Source of the DNA: Pyrinomonadaceae bacterium MAG19_C2-C3
GTDB taxonomy: Bacteria > Acidobacteriota > Blastocatellia > Pyrinomonadales > Pyrinomonadaceae
Direction of reading: 5' to 3'
Length of the DNA: 40,352 nt
NCBI GenBank assembly: GCA_024330265.1
Contig: JANDLT010000042.1
Span: forward strand, 1 to 40,352
Shown: piece by piece, positions 17,332 through 25,463 of the stretch
Layout: the number at the start of each line of letters is the position of its first letter
Numbering within the stretch: the first letter of the stretch is position 1
The notes under the pieces: model-generated
What the model saw: the letters and a program-made list of their open reading frames with translations, nothing else
What the model was told of the DNA's origin: nothing
The model's database searches: none
Made by a program: the position numbers and the translations under genes

Positions 17332-17993
17332 ACGACAACGCAACCTCATTGCCCGCCGGATTTTCACACGGTGATTTTGTGCATCGCTTCATCGCGGCGC
17401 GTGACGCTTTCGCAAAAATTGAAACTTATCTTTTGCTGCACGGCACGGGCGGTGATGAAAACGATTTGCTGCCGCTCGGCTCACAACTCGCGGGCGGGCG
17501 CGACGACATCGCTTTCTTGAGTCCTCGCGGGCAGGTTTTAGAAAACGGTGCGCGGCGTTTCTTTCGTCGCTTCGCCGAAGGTGTAATTGATGAAGACGAC
17601 TTGCGCCGTCGCACACGTCAACTCGACGACTTCATCGGGCGCGCCACCTCGAAATATAAACTCGATTCGCACCGCATCACGGCTATCGGTTATTCAAATG
17701 GAGCGAACATTGCGGCGGGTTTGCTGCTCTTGTGTCCCGGCACATTGCGGCGCGCCGTGTTGCTGCACGCGATGCTTCCGCTTACGCCGGATGAAATGCC
17801 AAACTTAAACGGCACACAAATCTTGATTGCCGCCGGACGCCATGACCCGCTTGTGCCGCCCACCAACACGGAACGTCTCCACACGATGCTCAAAGAAGCC
17901 GGTGCGGAAGTCGAACTGTTCTGGCACACGGGCGGGCATCAAATCACCCGCGAAGAAGTCGAACACGCACGCCTCTGGTTATCAAACCATTAA
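17328..17993 (+). CDS. Alpha/beta-hydrolase, phospholipase/carboxylesterase family (MhqD-like)
   Basis: The protein has 221 residues with a catalytic triad visible as Ser123 in GYSNGAN, Asp173 in GRHDPLVPP and His204 in TGGHQI. LLLHGTGGDEND supplies the oxyanion-hole region. The start overlaps the stop of the dioxygenase gene. In Bacillus the equivalent pair, mhqD and mhqO, belongs to the MhqR regulon for quinone and electrophile stress; here no MarR-type regulator is adjacent. It is a cytoplasmic enzyme with no signal peptide. The substrate is unknown. The N-terminal 20 residues are poorly conserved-looking, but the coupled ATG supports this start. Confidence 0.87.
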   Translation: MNDNATSLPAGFSHGDFVHRFIAARDAFAKIETYLLLHGTGGDENDLLPLGSQLAGGRDDIAFLSPRGQVLENGARRFFRRFAEGVIDEDDLRRRTRQLDDFIGRATSKYKLDSHRITAIGYSNGANIAAGLLLLCPGTLRRAVLLHAMLPLTPDEMPNLNGTQILIAAGRHDPLVPPTNTERLHTMLKEAGAEVELFWHTGGHQITREEVEHARLWLSNH

Positions 17994-18024
17994 CCGCGTT
18001 TTCGGCGCGGGAATCGTAGTTGCA

Positions 18025-19140
18025 TCATTTGTGAAAAATTAAAACGGCTTCACGCGGAAGGCTGACGCAGATGTTTTCATCCATATCGAATGTCGTGCGC
18101 GCTTCGTGATGCGCGTCGCGGCTCAGGTCAATCGTCAATAAATCGTTTGACCTAAGCCGCACGGTGTATGTCACGCGCGCACCGAAATCAACCACGGCTT
18201 CGATTGTCGCGGGCAAAAGATTTTCAGTCGCATCATCCGTCAAGCTTCGCTCCGGCGCGGTGACGATGCGAACCTGTGCCGGATGAATGGCGAGCCACAC
18301 AGATTCATCTTTATGATTTGCGAGCGGACTACGCGGCGTGCCGGTTAAGCGTCCGAGCGCGGTGTCACACCTGATGCCGTTGTCTGTGACGCTTTGTGTC
18401 GCGCACAGTTTGCCTTCAATGACGAGCCAGCCGAAGAAGTGGGCGACGGCGGGCGTGGCGGGCGTGAGGTACAAGTCGCGCGGCGCGCCTGTTTGTAATA
18501 ATCGCCCGTCGTCGAGAAAGGCGATGCGCGCGGCGAGCGTCGCGGCTTCGTGTTGGTCATGCGTGACAAAGAGTGTCGTGATGTGCAATTCGCGTTGCAA
18601 GCGTGAAACGAGTGAGCGCATTTCGATTCGCAAAGAAGCATCGAGAGCGGAGAAAGGTTCGTCGAGAAGCAGCACGCGCGGGCGTGTGACGAGCGCGCGG
18701 GCGAGGGCGATTCGCTGTTCCTGTCCGCCCGATAGTTCGGCTGCGCGGCGCGACTCGTAGCCTTCAAGTTGAACCGCGTGCAATGCTTCCGCGACGCGCA
18801 TCCGTGTTTCACTTTTTGCGATGCCGCGCATCTTCAAACCGAAGGCGATGTTGTCAAAGACGTTGAGGTATGGAAACAGAAGCGGCTTTTGAAATACGAC
18901 GCCGACGCCGCGCCGCGCCGCCGGAACGTGTGTGAAATTTTCTTGACCGAAGAAGACTTCGCCGCGTGTCGGTGGAAGAAGTCCGGCGACGATTTTAAGC
19001 AGAGTAGTTTTACCGCAACCGGAACGTCCGAGCAGCGCGACGAGTTCGCCCGCGCGCACGTCAAGCGTCACGTCTTCAAGCACGAGTTGCGCGCCGTAAG
19101 CCGCCGCGATGTTTTGCAAACGCAAGGTGAGAGCGGTCAT
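18025..19140 (-). CDS. ABC transporter ATP-binding protein (YnjD/PotA-like)
   Basis: This 371-residue single ABC ATPase has Walker A GRSGCGKTTLL, Q-loop region VVFQKPLLFPYL, signature LSGGQEQRIALARAL, Walker B VLLLDEPFSALD and switch His in FVTHDQHEA. A C-terminal TOBE-type beta domain of about 130 residues follows, as in importers of spermidine, iron, thiamine or sulfate. It is the last gene of the minus-strand operon whose binding protein resembles E. coli YnjB, so this is the YnjD equivalent. It is separated from the binding-protein gene by 199 bases largely filled with a palindromic repeat. The transported compound is not known. Confidence 0.92.
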   Translation of the reverse strand: MTALTLRLQNIAAAYGAQLVLEDVTLDVRAGELVALLGRSGCGKTTLLKIVAGLLPPTRGEVFFGQENFTHVPAARRGVGVVFQKPLLFPYLNVFDNIAFGLKMRGIAKSETRMRVAEALHAVQLEGYESRRAAELSGGQEQRIALARALVTRPRVLLLDEPFSALDASLRIEMRSLVSRLQRELHITTLFVTHDQHEAATLAARIAFLDDGRLLQTGAPRDLYLTPATPAVAHFFGWLVIEGKLCATQSVTDNGIRCDTALGRLTGTPRSPLANHKDESVWLAIHPAQVRIVTAPERSLTDDATENLLPATIEAVVDFGARVTYTVRLRSNDLLTIDLSRDAHHEARTTFDMDENICVSLPREAVLIFHK

Positions 19141-19172
19141 GGAGTTCTGATAGAAGCCATCTCAACATGGTT

Positions 19173-19281
19173 TCCCTCTCTGCGTGTCTTCGGCGTCTTC
19201 AACTCTGCGGAACTCTGCGTCCAAAGGGTTTTTTAACGCAGAGACACGCAGAGAGAAGACGCAGAGTTCCGCAGAGTTTTC
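19173..19281. repeat. Palindromic 'CGCAGAG' repeat inside the ABC operon
   Basis: CTCTGCGTGTCTTCGG and AACTCTGCGGAACTCTGCGT on one side are matched by AACGCAGAGACACGCAGAGA and ACGCAGAGTTCCGCAGAG on the other, forming a long imperfect hairpin. It lies between the binding-protein and ATPase genes. Similar CGCAGAG-type repeats are widespread in unrelated bacteria. It may attenuate or stabilise the transcript, but no terminator U-tract is present. Confidence 0.8.
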
Positions 19282-19339
19282 AATCAAAAGCTATTTATGA
19301 GATGTCTTGTAATCATGTCGTTTCAAGGTTCATATCCCT

Positions 19340-20569
19340 TTAGCGTCGTAAGACACCCGCTTGCCAATCGCGCTCAAAGCGTTCGAGGTATTGGGCATCG
19401 GCTTCGGGCAAACGATGCGAGTTTAAGACTTCGACGGGAAGCGTCGCCGCGCCGCGCGGCAAACTTTCAACAAGTCGTCGTTCATCATCGTCGAGCCGCG
19501 AGGGTGATAAAGGAAACACGCCGCCGAGCGTTCGTGTTTGTTCGAGATGATGCGCGGGCGACATTAGGTGATTGATGACGACGAGCGCACCCGCCGTGTT
19601 CGCGTGGTTAAACGGAATGGCGAGAAAGTTATAGTTGCCGATTGTGCCGTCATCAAAGACGAAGGTGCGAACGCTTGGCGGATACTCGCCGCGCTTTATT
19701 TTGTCGGATGCGAAACTCGCGCCGTAAGCGAACGAGAAATCAATTTCGTTGTTGACAAATAAGCGGTCAAGTTCCTTCAACGTCGCGGGGTAAGTCTCGC
19801 CTTCGCGCCACAGATACGGCTTGATGTCGTTGAGATAATCAATCGCTTGAAGGGACGCGCGGCGGTAAAGTTCTTCGTCGAAGTTGTGCCGGAAGTTAAG
19901 CGCGTTTTTATCTTGACCCGCGAAATGAAAAAGTATGTGGCGCGTAAAGACCGAGCCGGTGAAATCGGGCGGGGCGATGTATGTGAATCTGCCGGGATGT
20001 GACTTTATCCATTCGCGTAAATGTTCGATTGAGCGTGGCGGTTCGGTGAAGCGCGCGGTGTCATATGCGAGGACGAACTGGGCTTGCTGCCATGGAGCTT
20101 CAAAGCCTTCGATTGGTGTGCCGAAGTCGCGCTCTCTGGCTTCTTCGTCGTAATACTTGATGTTCGGCAAGCGTTCGGCAAAGCTTCCCCACAATAAATT
20201 CCCTTGCTTCGCGGTGCGAAAGTTTTCACCGTTAATCCAAATCATATCCACCGCTCCGCCCGTCATCTTCCCCGCCGCTTTTTCGTTGAGAAGGCGATTG
20301 ATGACTTCCACCGTATCGCTCAAAGGCGTGAGCCTAAGTGTGATGTCGTACTTGTCTTTAAGCGTGCGTGCGACTTGTTCGCGGAAGTAACGATTGCGCG
20401 CATCATCGCCCGCCCACATCGCAAAGTTGACGGTTGTACCGCGTGCGCGTTCAACCACTTCATCCCAACGCATCGCCGCGAACCCTTCGGGCGTGAGCGT
20501 TGCGCGTTCGTTCTTCGAGGGCGGGGCGGCACACGCGGCGAACAGCCACACGGCGAACACAACGCACAT
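19340..20569 (-). CDS. YnjB-like ABC transporter substrate-binding lipoprotein
   Basis: The protein has about 409 residues. Family hallmarks of YnjB are present: RGTTVNFAMWAGDDARN, GGAVDMIWINGENFRTAKQG, DFGTPIEGFEAPW, PGRFTYIAPPDFTGS. A lipobox-like LFAAC follows a hydrophobic stretch at the start, so it is likely a membrane-anchored periplasmic binding lipoprotein. The start is unsure: ATG 20569 (or TTG 20572) opens directly at the hydrophobic core without positive charges. The open frame continues to ATG 20782 in the permease gene, passing through the inverted repeat at 20653-20729, which would add 71 odd residues. YnjB homologues have been linked by similarity to thiamine or iron-type importers; the ligand here is unknown. 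Confidence 0.85.
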   Translation of the reverse strand: MCVVFAVWLFAACAAPPSKNERATLTPEGFAAMRWDEVVERARGTTVNFAMWAGDDARNRYFREQVARTLKDKYDITLRLTPLSDTVEVINRLLNEKAAGKMTGGAVDMIWINGENFRTAKQGNLLWGSFAERLPNIKYYDEEARERDFGTPIEGFEAPWQQAQFVLAYDTARFTEPPRSIEHLREWIKSHPGRFTYIAPPDFTGSVFTRHILFHFAGQDKNALNFRHNFDEELYRRASLQAIDYLNDIKPYLWREGETYPATLKELDRLFVNNEIDFSFAYGASFASDKIKRGEYPPSVRTFVFDDGTIGNYNFLAIPFNHANTAGALVVINHLMSPAHHLEQTRTLGGVFPLSPSRLDDDERRLVESLPRGAATLPVEVLNSHRLPEADAQYLERFERDWQAGVLRR

Positions 20570-20652
20570 CAAGCGCGCGGCGAGGCACGAATAATGAAAG
20601 TCCGAATAATGTTTATGTGGTTCGTCAGACTGTTCACAAAAATCATCAACTT

Positions 20653-20729
20653 GTTTAGAGGCGGGCTTCCGCCCGCCGTGCTTCGTTGAATCTAATCGTG
20701 ACCCGGCGGGCGGAAGCCCGCCTCTAAAC
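20653..20729. repeat. Perfect 26-bp inverted repeat (GAGGCGGGC family)
   Basis: The arm 20653-20678 is the exact complement of 20704-20729 with a 25-base loop. It sits between the second permease gene and the likely start of the binding-protein gene, inside the extended reading frame. Architecture (26-bp arms, 24-25-base loop) equals that of the element at 3870-3945 although the sequence differs. Confidence 0.88.
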
Positions 20730-20759
20730 GAATGGGTTTTTACTTTTGCAAGCAATTCG

Positions 20760-21608
20760 TTAAATACTTTTTGAAGCATCACGTTTAATAAAGCGGGCGA
20801 CGACGATAAAGACCAGCAGCGTCGGCAGCAAGAAGACTAGTGAGAGGGCGGATGTCGTGGCTTCGTCGCCCGCGCGCTGAAAGCCGATAAGAATGAGCGG
20901 CAAGGTGACGACTTGATTGCCGCCGATGAAAAGCGTCGTCAGATATTGACTCCACGAAATCAGAAACGCGAACGCGGCGGCGACCGCCAGACCGGGCGCG
21001 GCGGCGGGTAGCGTGACGTATCGCCACACGTCGAAAGCGTTTGCGCCGAGCGTGCGGGCTTGGGCTTCGATGTCCGTATCGAAGTTTGCGAAACTGCTTG
21101 CCAACATCAGCGTCGCGTAAGGCACGCACGGAATCAGATGCACCAGCACGACGCCCGCCAGTGAGTCCGTCAAATCGAGACGCAAGAAAAGATGATGCAC
21201 GCCCATTGTCGCGGCGAGCGGCGGAGCGATGACGGGCAGCATCAACAAGAAAACCAAAATCCGTTTGCCCTTAAACTCACACAACGCGAGCGCACGCGCG
21301 GCGGGCAGGGCGATAAGCACGGAGAGAATCGTGACGATGAACGCGATGGCGAGGCTCATCCATAACGCGGTGGTCGCGCCCGACGAACTTGATGCGACGT
21401 ACTCCCATGCCCGCGTTGAAAACTCTCGCGGCGCGAGGGCGGGAAAATACCAGTGACGCGCGAATGACGCGACGACGAGGAACACAATCGGTATCACAGT
21501 TATACACGCGAGGGCGGCAAGGGTGAAGATTGTGCCGGTGTTGGCGATGTCGAAACGTCGCGTGGTGGTGCGTTGTGCGCGTTGGTTTGTGGTTGTCGTC
21601 GTCATCAT
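20760..21608 (-). CDS. ABC transporter permease (second membrane subunit)
   Basis: This 282-residue inner-membrane protein has the BPD_transp_1 domain. About six hydrophobic segments are visible, and the EAA loop that docks the ATPase appears as EAQARTLGANAFDVWRYVTLP. It follows the first permease gene after 17 bases. E. coli YnjC carries both permease halves in one chain; here they are separate genes. The N-terminal 20 residues are Thr- and Arg-rich and probably cytoplasmic. No ligand can be inferred from the sequence. Confidence 0.9.
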   Translation of the reverse strand: MMTTTTTNQRAQRTTTRRFDIANTGTIFTLAALACITVIPIVFLVVASFARHWYFPALAPREFSTRAWEYVASSSSGATTALWMSLAIAFIVTILSVLIALPAARALALCEFKGKRILVFLLMLPVIAPPLAATMGVHHLFLRLDLTDSLAGVVLVHLIPCVPYATLMLASSFANFDTDIEAQARTLGANAFDVWRYVTLPAAAPGLAVAAAFAFLISWSQYLTTLFIGGNQVVTLPLILIGFQRAGDEATTSALSLVFLLPTLLVFIVVARFIKRDASKSI

Positions 21609-21625
21609 TCACACCGTCGTCATGT

Positions 21626-22510
21626 TCATAGAAAAACCGTCGGATTATCGTGACGGATAAGGACGCGCGCCAGCCGCATGTAAAGATAGACGAGCAGACT
21701 TGAGATGAGCGCGAGACAGACGGCGACGGCAATCGCGTCAGGACGTTCGCTTAAATCCGTGCTTAGAAAACGACGTTGCGCGACGACGGACAGCATCGCC
21801 GGATAGGTGCGCCCCAAGAGAAACGGAATCTCGAACGCCCCGAAGATGAACGCGAAGACAAGCAACGCGGATGATACGGCGGCAGGTGCGACGAGCGGCA
21901 GCGTGACGTAGCGCAGGCGTTGCCAACGGTTCGCGCCGAGCGTGCGGGCGACAAGTTCGTATTCGTCTCGCGTGCGGACGAGAACGGCGAGCGTCATTAA
22001 AGTTATGAACGGCGTTTCCTTGATGACGTAAGCCGCGATGATGCCGAAGCCATAAGTATCGGCGGTTAAAGCGGGAAAGTCGGCGGGCGTGTTAATGATA
22101 CCAAGCGCAAAAGCGAGACGCGCCACAAGTCCGCTTGAGGCGATGAGGTTGATAAGCACTACGCCGATAACAAGATGTGGCATCGCCAGAGGGATTTGAA
22201 GTAAGACGCTTGCGAACCGACTGCGAGACGCGACATCGCGCAAAGAGACGGCGAAGATTAGACCCAATGCGGCGGAGATTGCGGTGGCGATGCTTGAGAG
22301 GGCAAAGGTTAAAAACAGTGAACGGTGAAACTCTTTATCGAAGATGAGGGCGGCGTAGTGTTTGAGCGTGAAAGCGTTTTCGCCAATCGCCGCGAAGTAG
22401 CCGAGACTCTGCACGAGCGCGAGCAGCAAGCCGCCGATGAACAAGCCGCCTATGACGATGAGCGCGGGGGCGAGCAGGAGGGCGACGCGAATGCGCGAAT
22501 AATGAATCAC
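21626..22510 (-). CDS. ABC transporter permease (first membrane subunit)
   Basis: This 294-residue protein has the BPD_transp_1 domain and about six membrane segments, the first being VALLLAPALIVIGGLFIGGLLLALV. The EAA-type loop reads ELVARTLGANRWQRLRYVTLP. It pairs with the 20760-21608 product as the heterodimeric channel. It begins 31 bases after the radical SAM gene ends, on the same strand, so both are probably on one transcript. Confidence 0.9.
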   Translation of the reverse strand: MIHYSRIRVALLLAPALIVIGGLFIGGLLLALVQSLGYFAAIGENAFTLKHYAALIFDKEFHRSLFLTFALSSIATAISAALGLIFAVSLRDVASRSRFASVLLQIPLAMPHLVIGVVLINLIASSGLVARLAFALGIINTPADFPALTADTYGFGIIAAYVIKETPFITLMTLAVLVRTRDEYELVARTLGANRWQRLRYVTLPLVAPAAVSSALLVFAFIFGAFEIPFLLGRTYPAMLSVVAQRRFLSTDLSERPDAIAVAVCLALISSLLVYLYMRLARVLIRHDNPTVFL

Positions 22511-22541
22511 GATTCAAACGCCTCTCGCATAATTTCAAAAA

Positions 22542-23462
22542 CTACTTTTCCGGTGCGCCGTTGTAAATCGGCAACTCTGAAAGTTTGTGCGTACACACGA
22601 GACACGGGTGGATTTGAAAGCGTTCAGCGGCGGGTTCAAGCACATCGTTTATCCAGTCTAAAAAGTTTTGAAAACGATGCAAGACAATCTCGCTTGATTC
22701 ACCGATTGAACCTAAATCGAAATGCGGCGCACTCGATTCGACGGCGAAGGGACACGCATGATGGCGTCCGTCCGTGCCGACGACGGGACGGCAGCGCGGG
22801 CAGAGGCGGAAGCCGCGCGCTTCGATTTGGTTCGCGGTCTCGATGTTCATCTCGCCCACTTCGATTTTCTTATCGAACGACGTGTGCATACGCTCGACGA
22901 TGTGGTCTTGCCCGACGGCAGCGACGAACTCCGCACCGCGACCGAAAGGGAAGACTCCGGCGTGCGACGAATAGATACGGTCGGGATTGGCGACGGCATA
23001 AGCGGTGAGCGTCGCCAGAGCTTTCGCCGGAATCGGTTCGGCATCTTCGCCATGCAGAATCGAATAGTTTAAGACGACATCGGTTTTCGCATCGGCTTCG
23101 AGCAGTCGCACGATGCGGTCAGCCAGTACGCCGTTGGTGAAAATCGTGAGCCAACCTACAAAGCCGCGTGCGCGCAAATAAGCGAAAGCCCACAGCATGT
23201 TTTCAACATCAATCGTCGGTTCACCGCCGTAAAACTTTATCGTCGCATCCATCGGCACAAGCCCCAACGCGGCATCGAGAGTTTCGGCGGTCAAGGGTTT
23301 GTACCAACCGTCGGGACGCCCGGAGACGATGCAGAAATCGCATTGCCGATTGCACTTCGAGCCGGTGTAAAGATGAAGGTCGGAGAACTGCTTCATCGTC
23401 ACGCGGTCATAGTTTTCGTGGTCACTGAAAAGCGGAAACAACCATTGAGACGCTTGCGGCAT
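22542..23462 (-). CDS. Radical SAM protein with SPASM-like C-terminal Cys cluster
   Basis: The protein has 306 residues. The SAM-cluster motif C-x3-C-x2-C is at Cys37, Cys41, Cys44 (SKCNRQCDFC), and the GGEPT-type SAM-binding motif reads IKFYGGEPTID. The C-terminal third has further Cys: FRLCPRCRPVVGTDG, HHACPFAVE and HPCLVCTHKL, suggesting an auxiliary iron-sulfur cluster. GAGGTAA seven bases before ATG 23462 supports the start. It is the first gene of the operon with the YnjB-like ABC importer. The reaction is unknown. Members of this group modify peptides or small molecules, so a role in processing the transported compound is an inference only. Confidence 0.85.
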   Translation of the reverse strand: MPQASQWLFPLFSDHENYDRVTMKQFSDLHLYTGSKCNRQCDFCIVSGRPDGWYKPLTAETLDAALGLVPMDATIKFYGGEPTIDVENMLWAFAYLRARGFVGWLTIFTNGVLADRIVRLLEADAKTDVVLNYSILHGEDAEPIPAKALATLTAYAVANPDRIYSSHAGVFPFGRGAEFVAAVGQDHIVERMHTSFDKKIEVGEMNIETANQIEARGFRLCPRCRPVVGTDGRHHACPFAVESSAPHFDLGSIGESSEIVLHRFQNFLDWINDVLEPAAERFQIHPCLVCTHKLSELPIYNGAPEK

Positions 23463-23479
23463 TGTGTTACCTCAAAAAG

Positions 23480-23580
23480 AATTGATTCATCGGTTCATTG
23501 ACTCATTGATTCATTTATTAAAGCAAGCGACTCTGTTTCATTCAGGCAGTTTATCAATGAGCCGATGAACCGATGAATCA
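23480..23580. repeat. Palindromic repeat GAATTGATTCATCGGTTCATTGA
   Basis: GAATTGATTCATCGGTTCAT near 23480 is complementary to ATGAACCGATGAATCAATTC ending near 23584. It lies upstream of the radical SAM operon. Related copies occur at 24280-24321 and 26322-26392. Its right arm overlaps the direct repeat that flanks the toxin-antitoxin pair. Confidence 0.75.
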
Positions 23581-23625
23581 ATTCTTCAATATCCGACTTT
23601 GACCGTGAACTGTATGACGCGCGGT
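23537..23625. repeat. Left ~88-bp direct repeat flanking the toxin-antitoxin pair
   Basis: From TTCATTCAGG to ACGCGCGGT this segment matches 24268-24355 over its whole length with scattered differences. Shared blocks include CCGATGAA, CAATTCTTCAAT, TTGACCG and ACTGTATG. It ends six bases before the toxin stop codon. Confidence 0.8.
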
Positions 23626-23631
23626 GTGGTA

Positions 23632-23964
23632 TTACGGCAAGGCAAGAAGCGATACATGATTATCTTCGTAAAATAATTCGATAACGCCAAAATCTCGCCG
23701 CAATAAGTTCTCCACGTCTGATGTCGAGCAGTTTCCAAGCCGCAACCAAACTACCTTCGGCGGATCTCCAAATATCAAACTAAGGTCGTGCATATCCGCG
23801 TCTTTCGAGACAATCATAAAATCGTTGTCTTTCGCATAATCCCAAACAACCGGGTCGTCTGTCGCTTTCATACCGACATCGCGGACGTGAAGCGAAGACG
23901 GAAAAACGTCAGCCAAAAGGCGCGGCAGTTTGGGCGACAAGTTTTCGTCAAATAGTAACTTCAA
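23632..23964 (-). CDS. DUF5615 PIN-like toxin
   Basis: This 110-residue protein begins MKLLFDENLSPKLPRLLADV, the DUF5615 (Mut7-C-like PIN fold) signature, with an acidic pair at residues 6-7. It has VSKDADMHDLS with the later acidic cluster, and VWLRLGN. Such proteins are paired with DUF433 antitoxins and are presumed ribonucleases of the VapC superfamily. The start overlaps the antitoxin stop by four bases (ATGA-type), as expected for coupled translation. Nearly all expected acidic residues are present, so it looks intact. The module is bracketed by ~88-bp direct repeats. Confidence 0.85.
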   Translation of the reverse strand: MKLLFDENLSPKLPRLLADVFPSSLHVRDVGMKATDDPVVWDYAKDNDFMIVSKDADMHDLSLIFGDPPKVVWLRLGNCSTSDVENLLRRDFGVIELFYEDNHVSLLALP

Positions 23965-24191
23965 GCGGCAACGGGGGCGGTCATCAAACGGCGTTCACGG
24001 TCGGCGGCATAAGCGATGCAGGCTTTCAAATCTTCGCGTGTCAAATCGGGAAAATCGTCGAGTATTTCTGCTTCCGTCATATCGGAAGCCAGATATTCAA
24101 GGACTTCATAAACTGTGATTCGCAAGCCGCGCACACAGGGTTTGCCGCCGCGTTTGTTCGGTTCGACAGTGATGTAATTTCGGTAATCCAT
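23961..24191 (-). CDS. DUF433 antitoxin
   Basis: This 76-residue protein has the DUF433 winged-helix pattern: ITVEPNKRGGKPCVRGLRIT, then VYEVLEYLASDMTEAEILDDFPDLTREDLKACIAYAA. I start it at ATG 24191 (MDYRNYITVEP) because this matches the family N-terminus; the longer open frame to 24272 adds unrelated residues. The downstream toxin overlaps its stop. It is expected to bind and neutralise the DUF5615 protein and probably to repress its own promoter. Confidence 0.87.
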   Translation of the reverse strand: MDYRNYITVEPNKRGGKPCVRGLRITVYEVLEYLASDMTEAEILDDFPDLTREDLKACIAYAADRERRLMTAPVAA

Positions 24192-24267
24192 AATGGAAAT
24201 TATTAGCCGGAACAAGTTCAAACGCAAGCAATACAATCGGTAAGAAACAAAAGCATTTAAGCACCGC

Positions 24268-24355
24268 TTCATTCGGGTAATGAATCAATGAACCGATGAA
24301 TCAATGAGCCAATTCTTCAATTCCTATTTTGACCGCTCACTGTATGGCGCGCGGT
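24268..24355. repeat. Right ~88-bp direct repeat flanking the toxin-antitoxin pair
   Basis: This copy corresponds to 23537-23625 in the same orientation. Its final base is part of the stop codon of the dienelactone hydrolase gene. The 642 bases between the two copies contain only the toxin-antitoxin pair and its short leader. Confidence 0.8.
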
Positions 24356-25095
24356 CAAAGGAAAATGCGACGGTAAAAGTTAATCATTTCACCGAACGCG
24401 AGGTCGGTCGCTTCCGGGTCGAAGCGCGCTCCTACGTCGCGCATAAAAGCGTGTTCCGCCGGATAGATGCGTTGTGAAAAATTGACCTTTTCGGTTTGCA
24501 AAGTCGCTTCGATTTTGGCGCGCCCGTCCGCCGGAACATGCGGGTCAAGCCCGCCCCAGACCATCAACAATTCACCCTGTATCTCACCGGCTCTTTGCAA
24601 TGATTCGGCATCGGCGTCACTGCCGAGTTTGCCGTTGTGAATCCCCGTACCGTAAAAGCAGACGGTCGCTTTGACATCCGGTTGAAAGGCGGCGCGAAAG
24701 GCGAGGTGTCCGCCGATGCAAAAGCCCATGGCTCCGAGACATCCTTCCGCGACGTTCGGATGCGCGGTCAGGTAGTCAAGCACCGCGCGGCAATCCGCAT
24801 CGAACTCGCTGACCTGTGTGCGGGCGGCGGCGTCCATGCCGCGCGTGCGCCCGTCATCGTCAAAAGCAATCACGGTGTCGGGCGGTTCGATGCGGTGATA
24901 GATTTCAGGGGCGGCGACGACGAACCCGTATCCGGCAAGCCGCGCACACGCGCGCACCATCGTTTCAGTCAACTGAAAAATATCCGAATAACAGATAATG
25001 CCGGGATACTTGCCTTCGACTTGAGGTTTTATGACGAGCGTTCGCATCATCGCTCCATCAACCGGAACATCTGTATATTGCGTCGTGATTATCAT
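24355..25095 (-). CDS. Dienelactone hydrolase family protein
   Basis: This 246-residue alpha/beta-hydrolase has the DLH nucleophile Cys126 in GAMGFCIGGH, Asp in WGGLDPHVP and His in YPAEHAFM. The Cys nucleophile and the Glu in AAPEIY are typical of carboxymethylenebutenolidase-like enzymes. GGGAGAG precedes the ATG by about seven bases. Classical DLH acts in chlorocatechol degradation, but most members act on unknown esters or lactones, and no catechol genes are adjacent. It is probably cytoplasmic and monocistronic; the toxin-antitoxin module follows it on the same strand. Confidence 0.9.
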   Translation of the reverse strand: MIITTQYTDVPVDGAMMRTLVIKPQVEGKYPGIICYSDIFQLTETMVRACARLAGYGFVVAAPEIYHRIEPPDTVIAFDDDGRTRGMDAAARTQVSEFDADCRAVLDYLTAHPNVAEGCLGAMGFCIGGHLAFRAAFQPDVKATVCFYGTGIHNGKLGSDADAESLQRAGEIQGELLMVWGGLDPHVPADGRAKIEATLQTEKVNFSQRIYPAEHAFMRDVGARFDPEATDLAFGEMINFYRRIFL

Positions 25096-25152
25096 CGGTG
25101 TTCTCTCCCGTAGTTTCGTTTCTTTTGATTGTCAGGATTTCCGGTGTTACTT

Positions 25153-25300
25153 AATGTCAGTTCGATATAGGACAAGGAGTTTATCCACTAACCACACAAA
25201 ACAGCACGAATAAAAGCACCGAAGAAATCCAGCTTTGTTTCGTGCCGCTTCGTGTTGTTTCGTGGATAAATGCTTTCTTGTCTTATGTCGAACTGACGTT
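25153..25300. repeat. MITE-like element, full copy (148 bp)
   Basis: The terminal AATGTCAGTTCGATATAGGA and CAAG at 25153-25176 is complementary to CTTGTCTTATGTCGAACTGA and CGTT at 25277-25300. The inner GTTTATCCAC/GTGGATAAA and AACAGCACGAA/TTCGTGCCG also pair, so nearly the whole element folds back on itself. There is no ORF. It occupies most of the 368-base gap between the divergent DLH and cyanophycinase genes. The remaining 160 bases must contain the cyanophycinase promoter; I see no strong match. Confidence 0.8.
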
Positions 25301-25463
25301 GGCTTATCAGCCGCGAAGTTGAATTTCTCAGTGGATATTACAATAGCTTTGGCGTGCGTAACGAGTTGAACGGTGCATGTAATTTGTGTGTGTCGGGCAA
25401 ACGTGGCAACCTGTCGGGATTGATGTTTGAGTCTGTTTTTATAGGCAAGGGAAATGTTACCCA

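Noticed and set aside
22325..23008. 227-codon plus-strand frame over the radical SAM gene
   Set aside because: It is antisense to a gene with intact Cys motifs and a good ribosome binding site.
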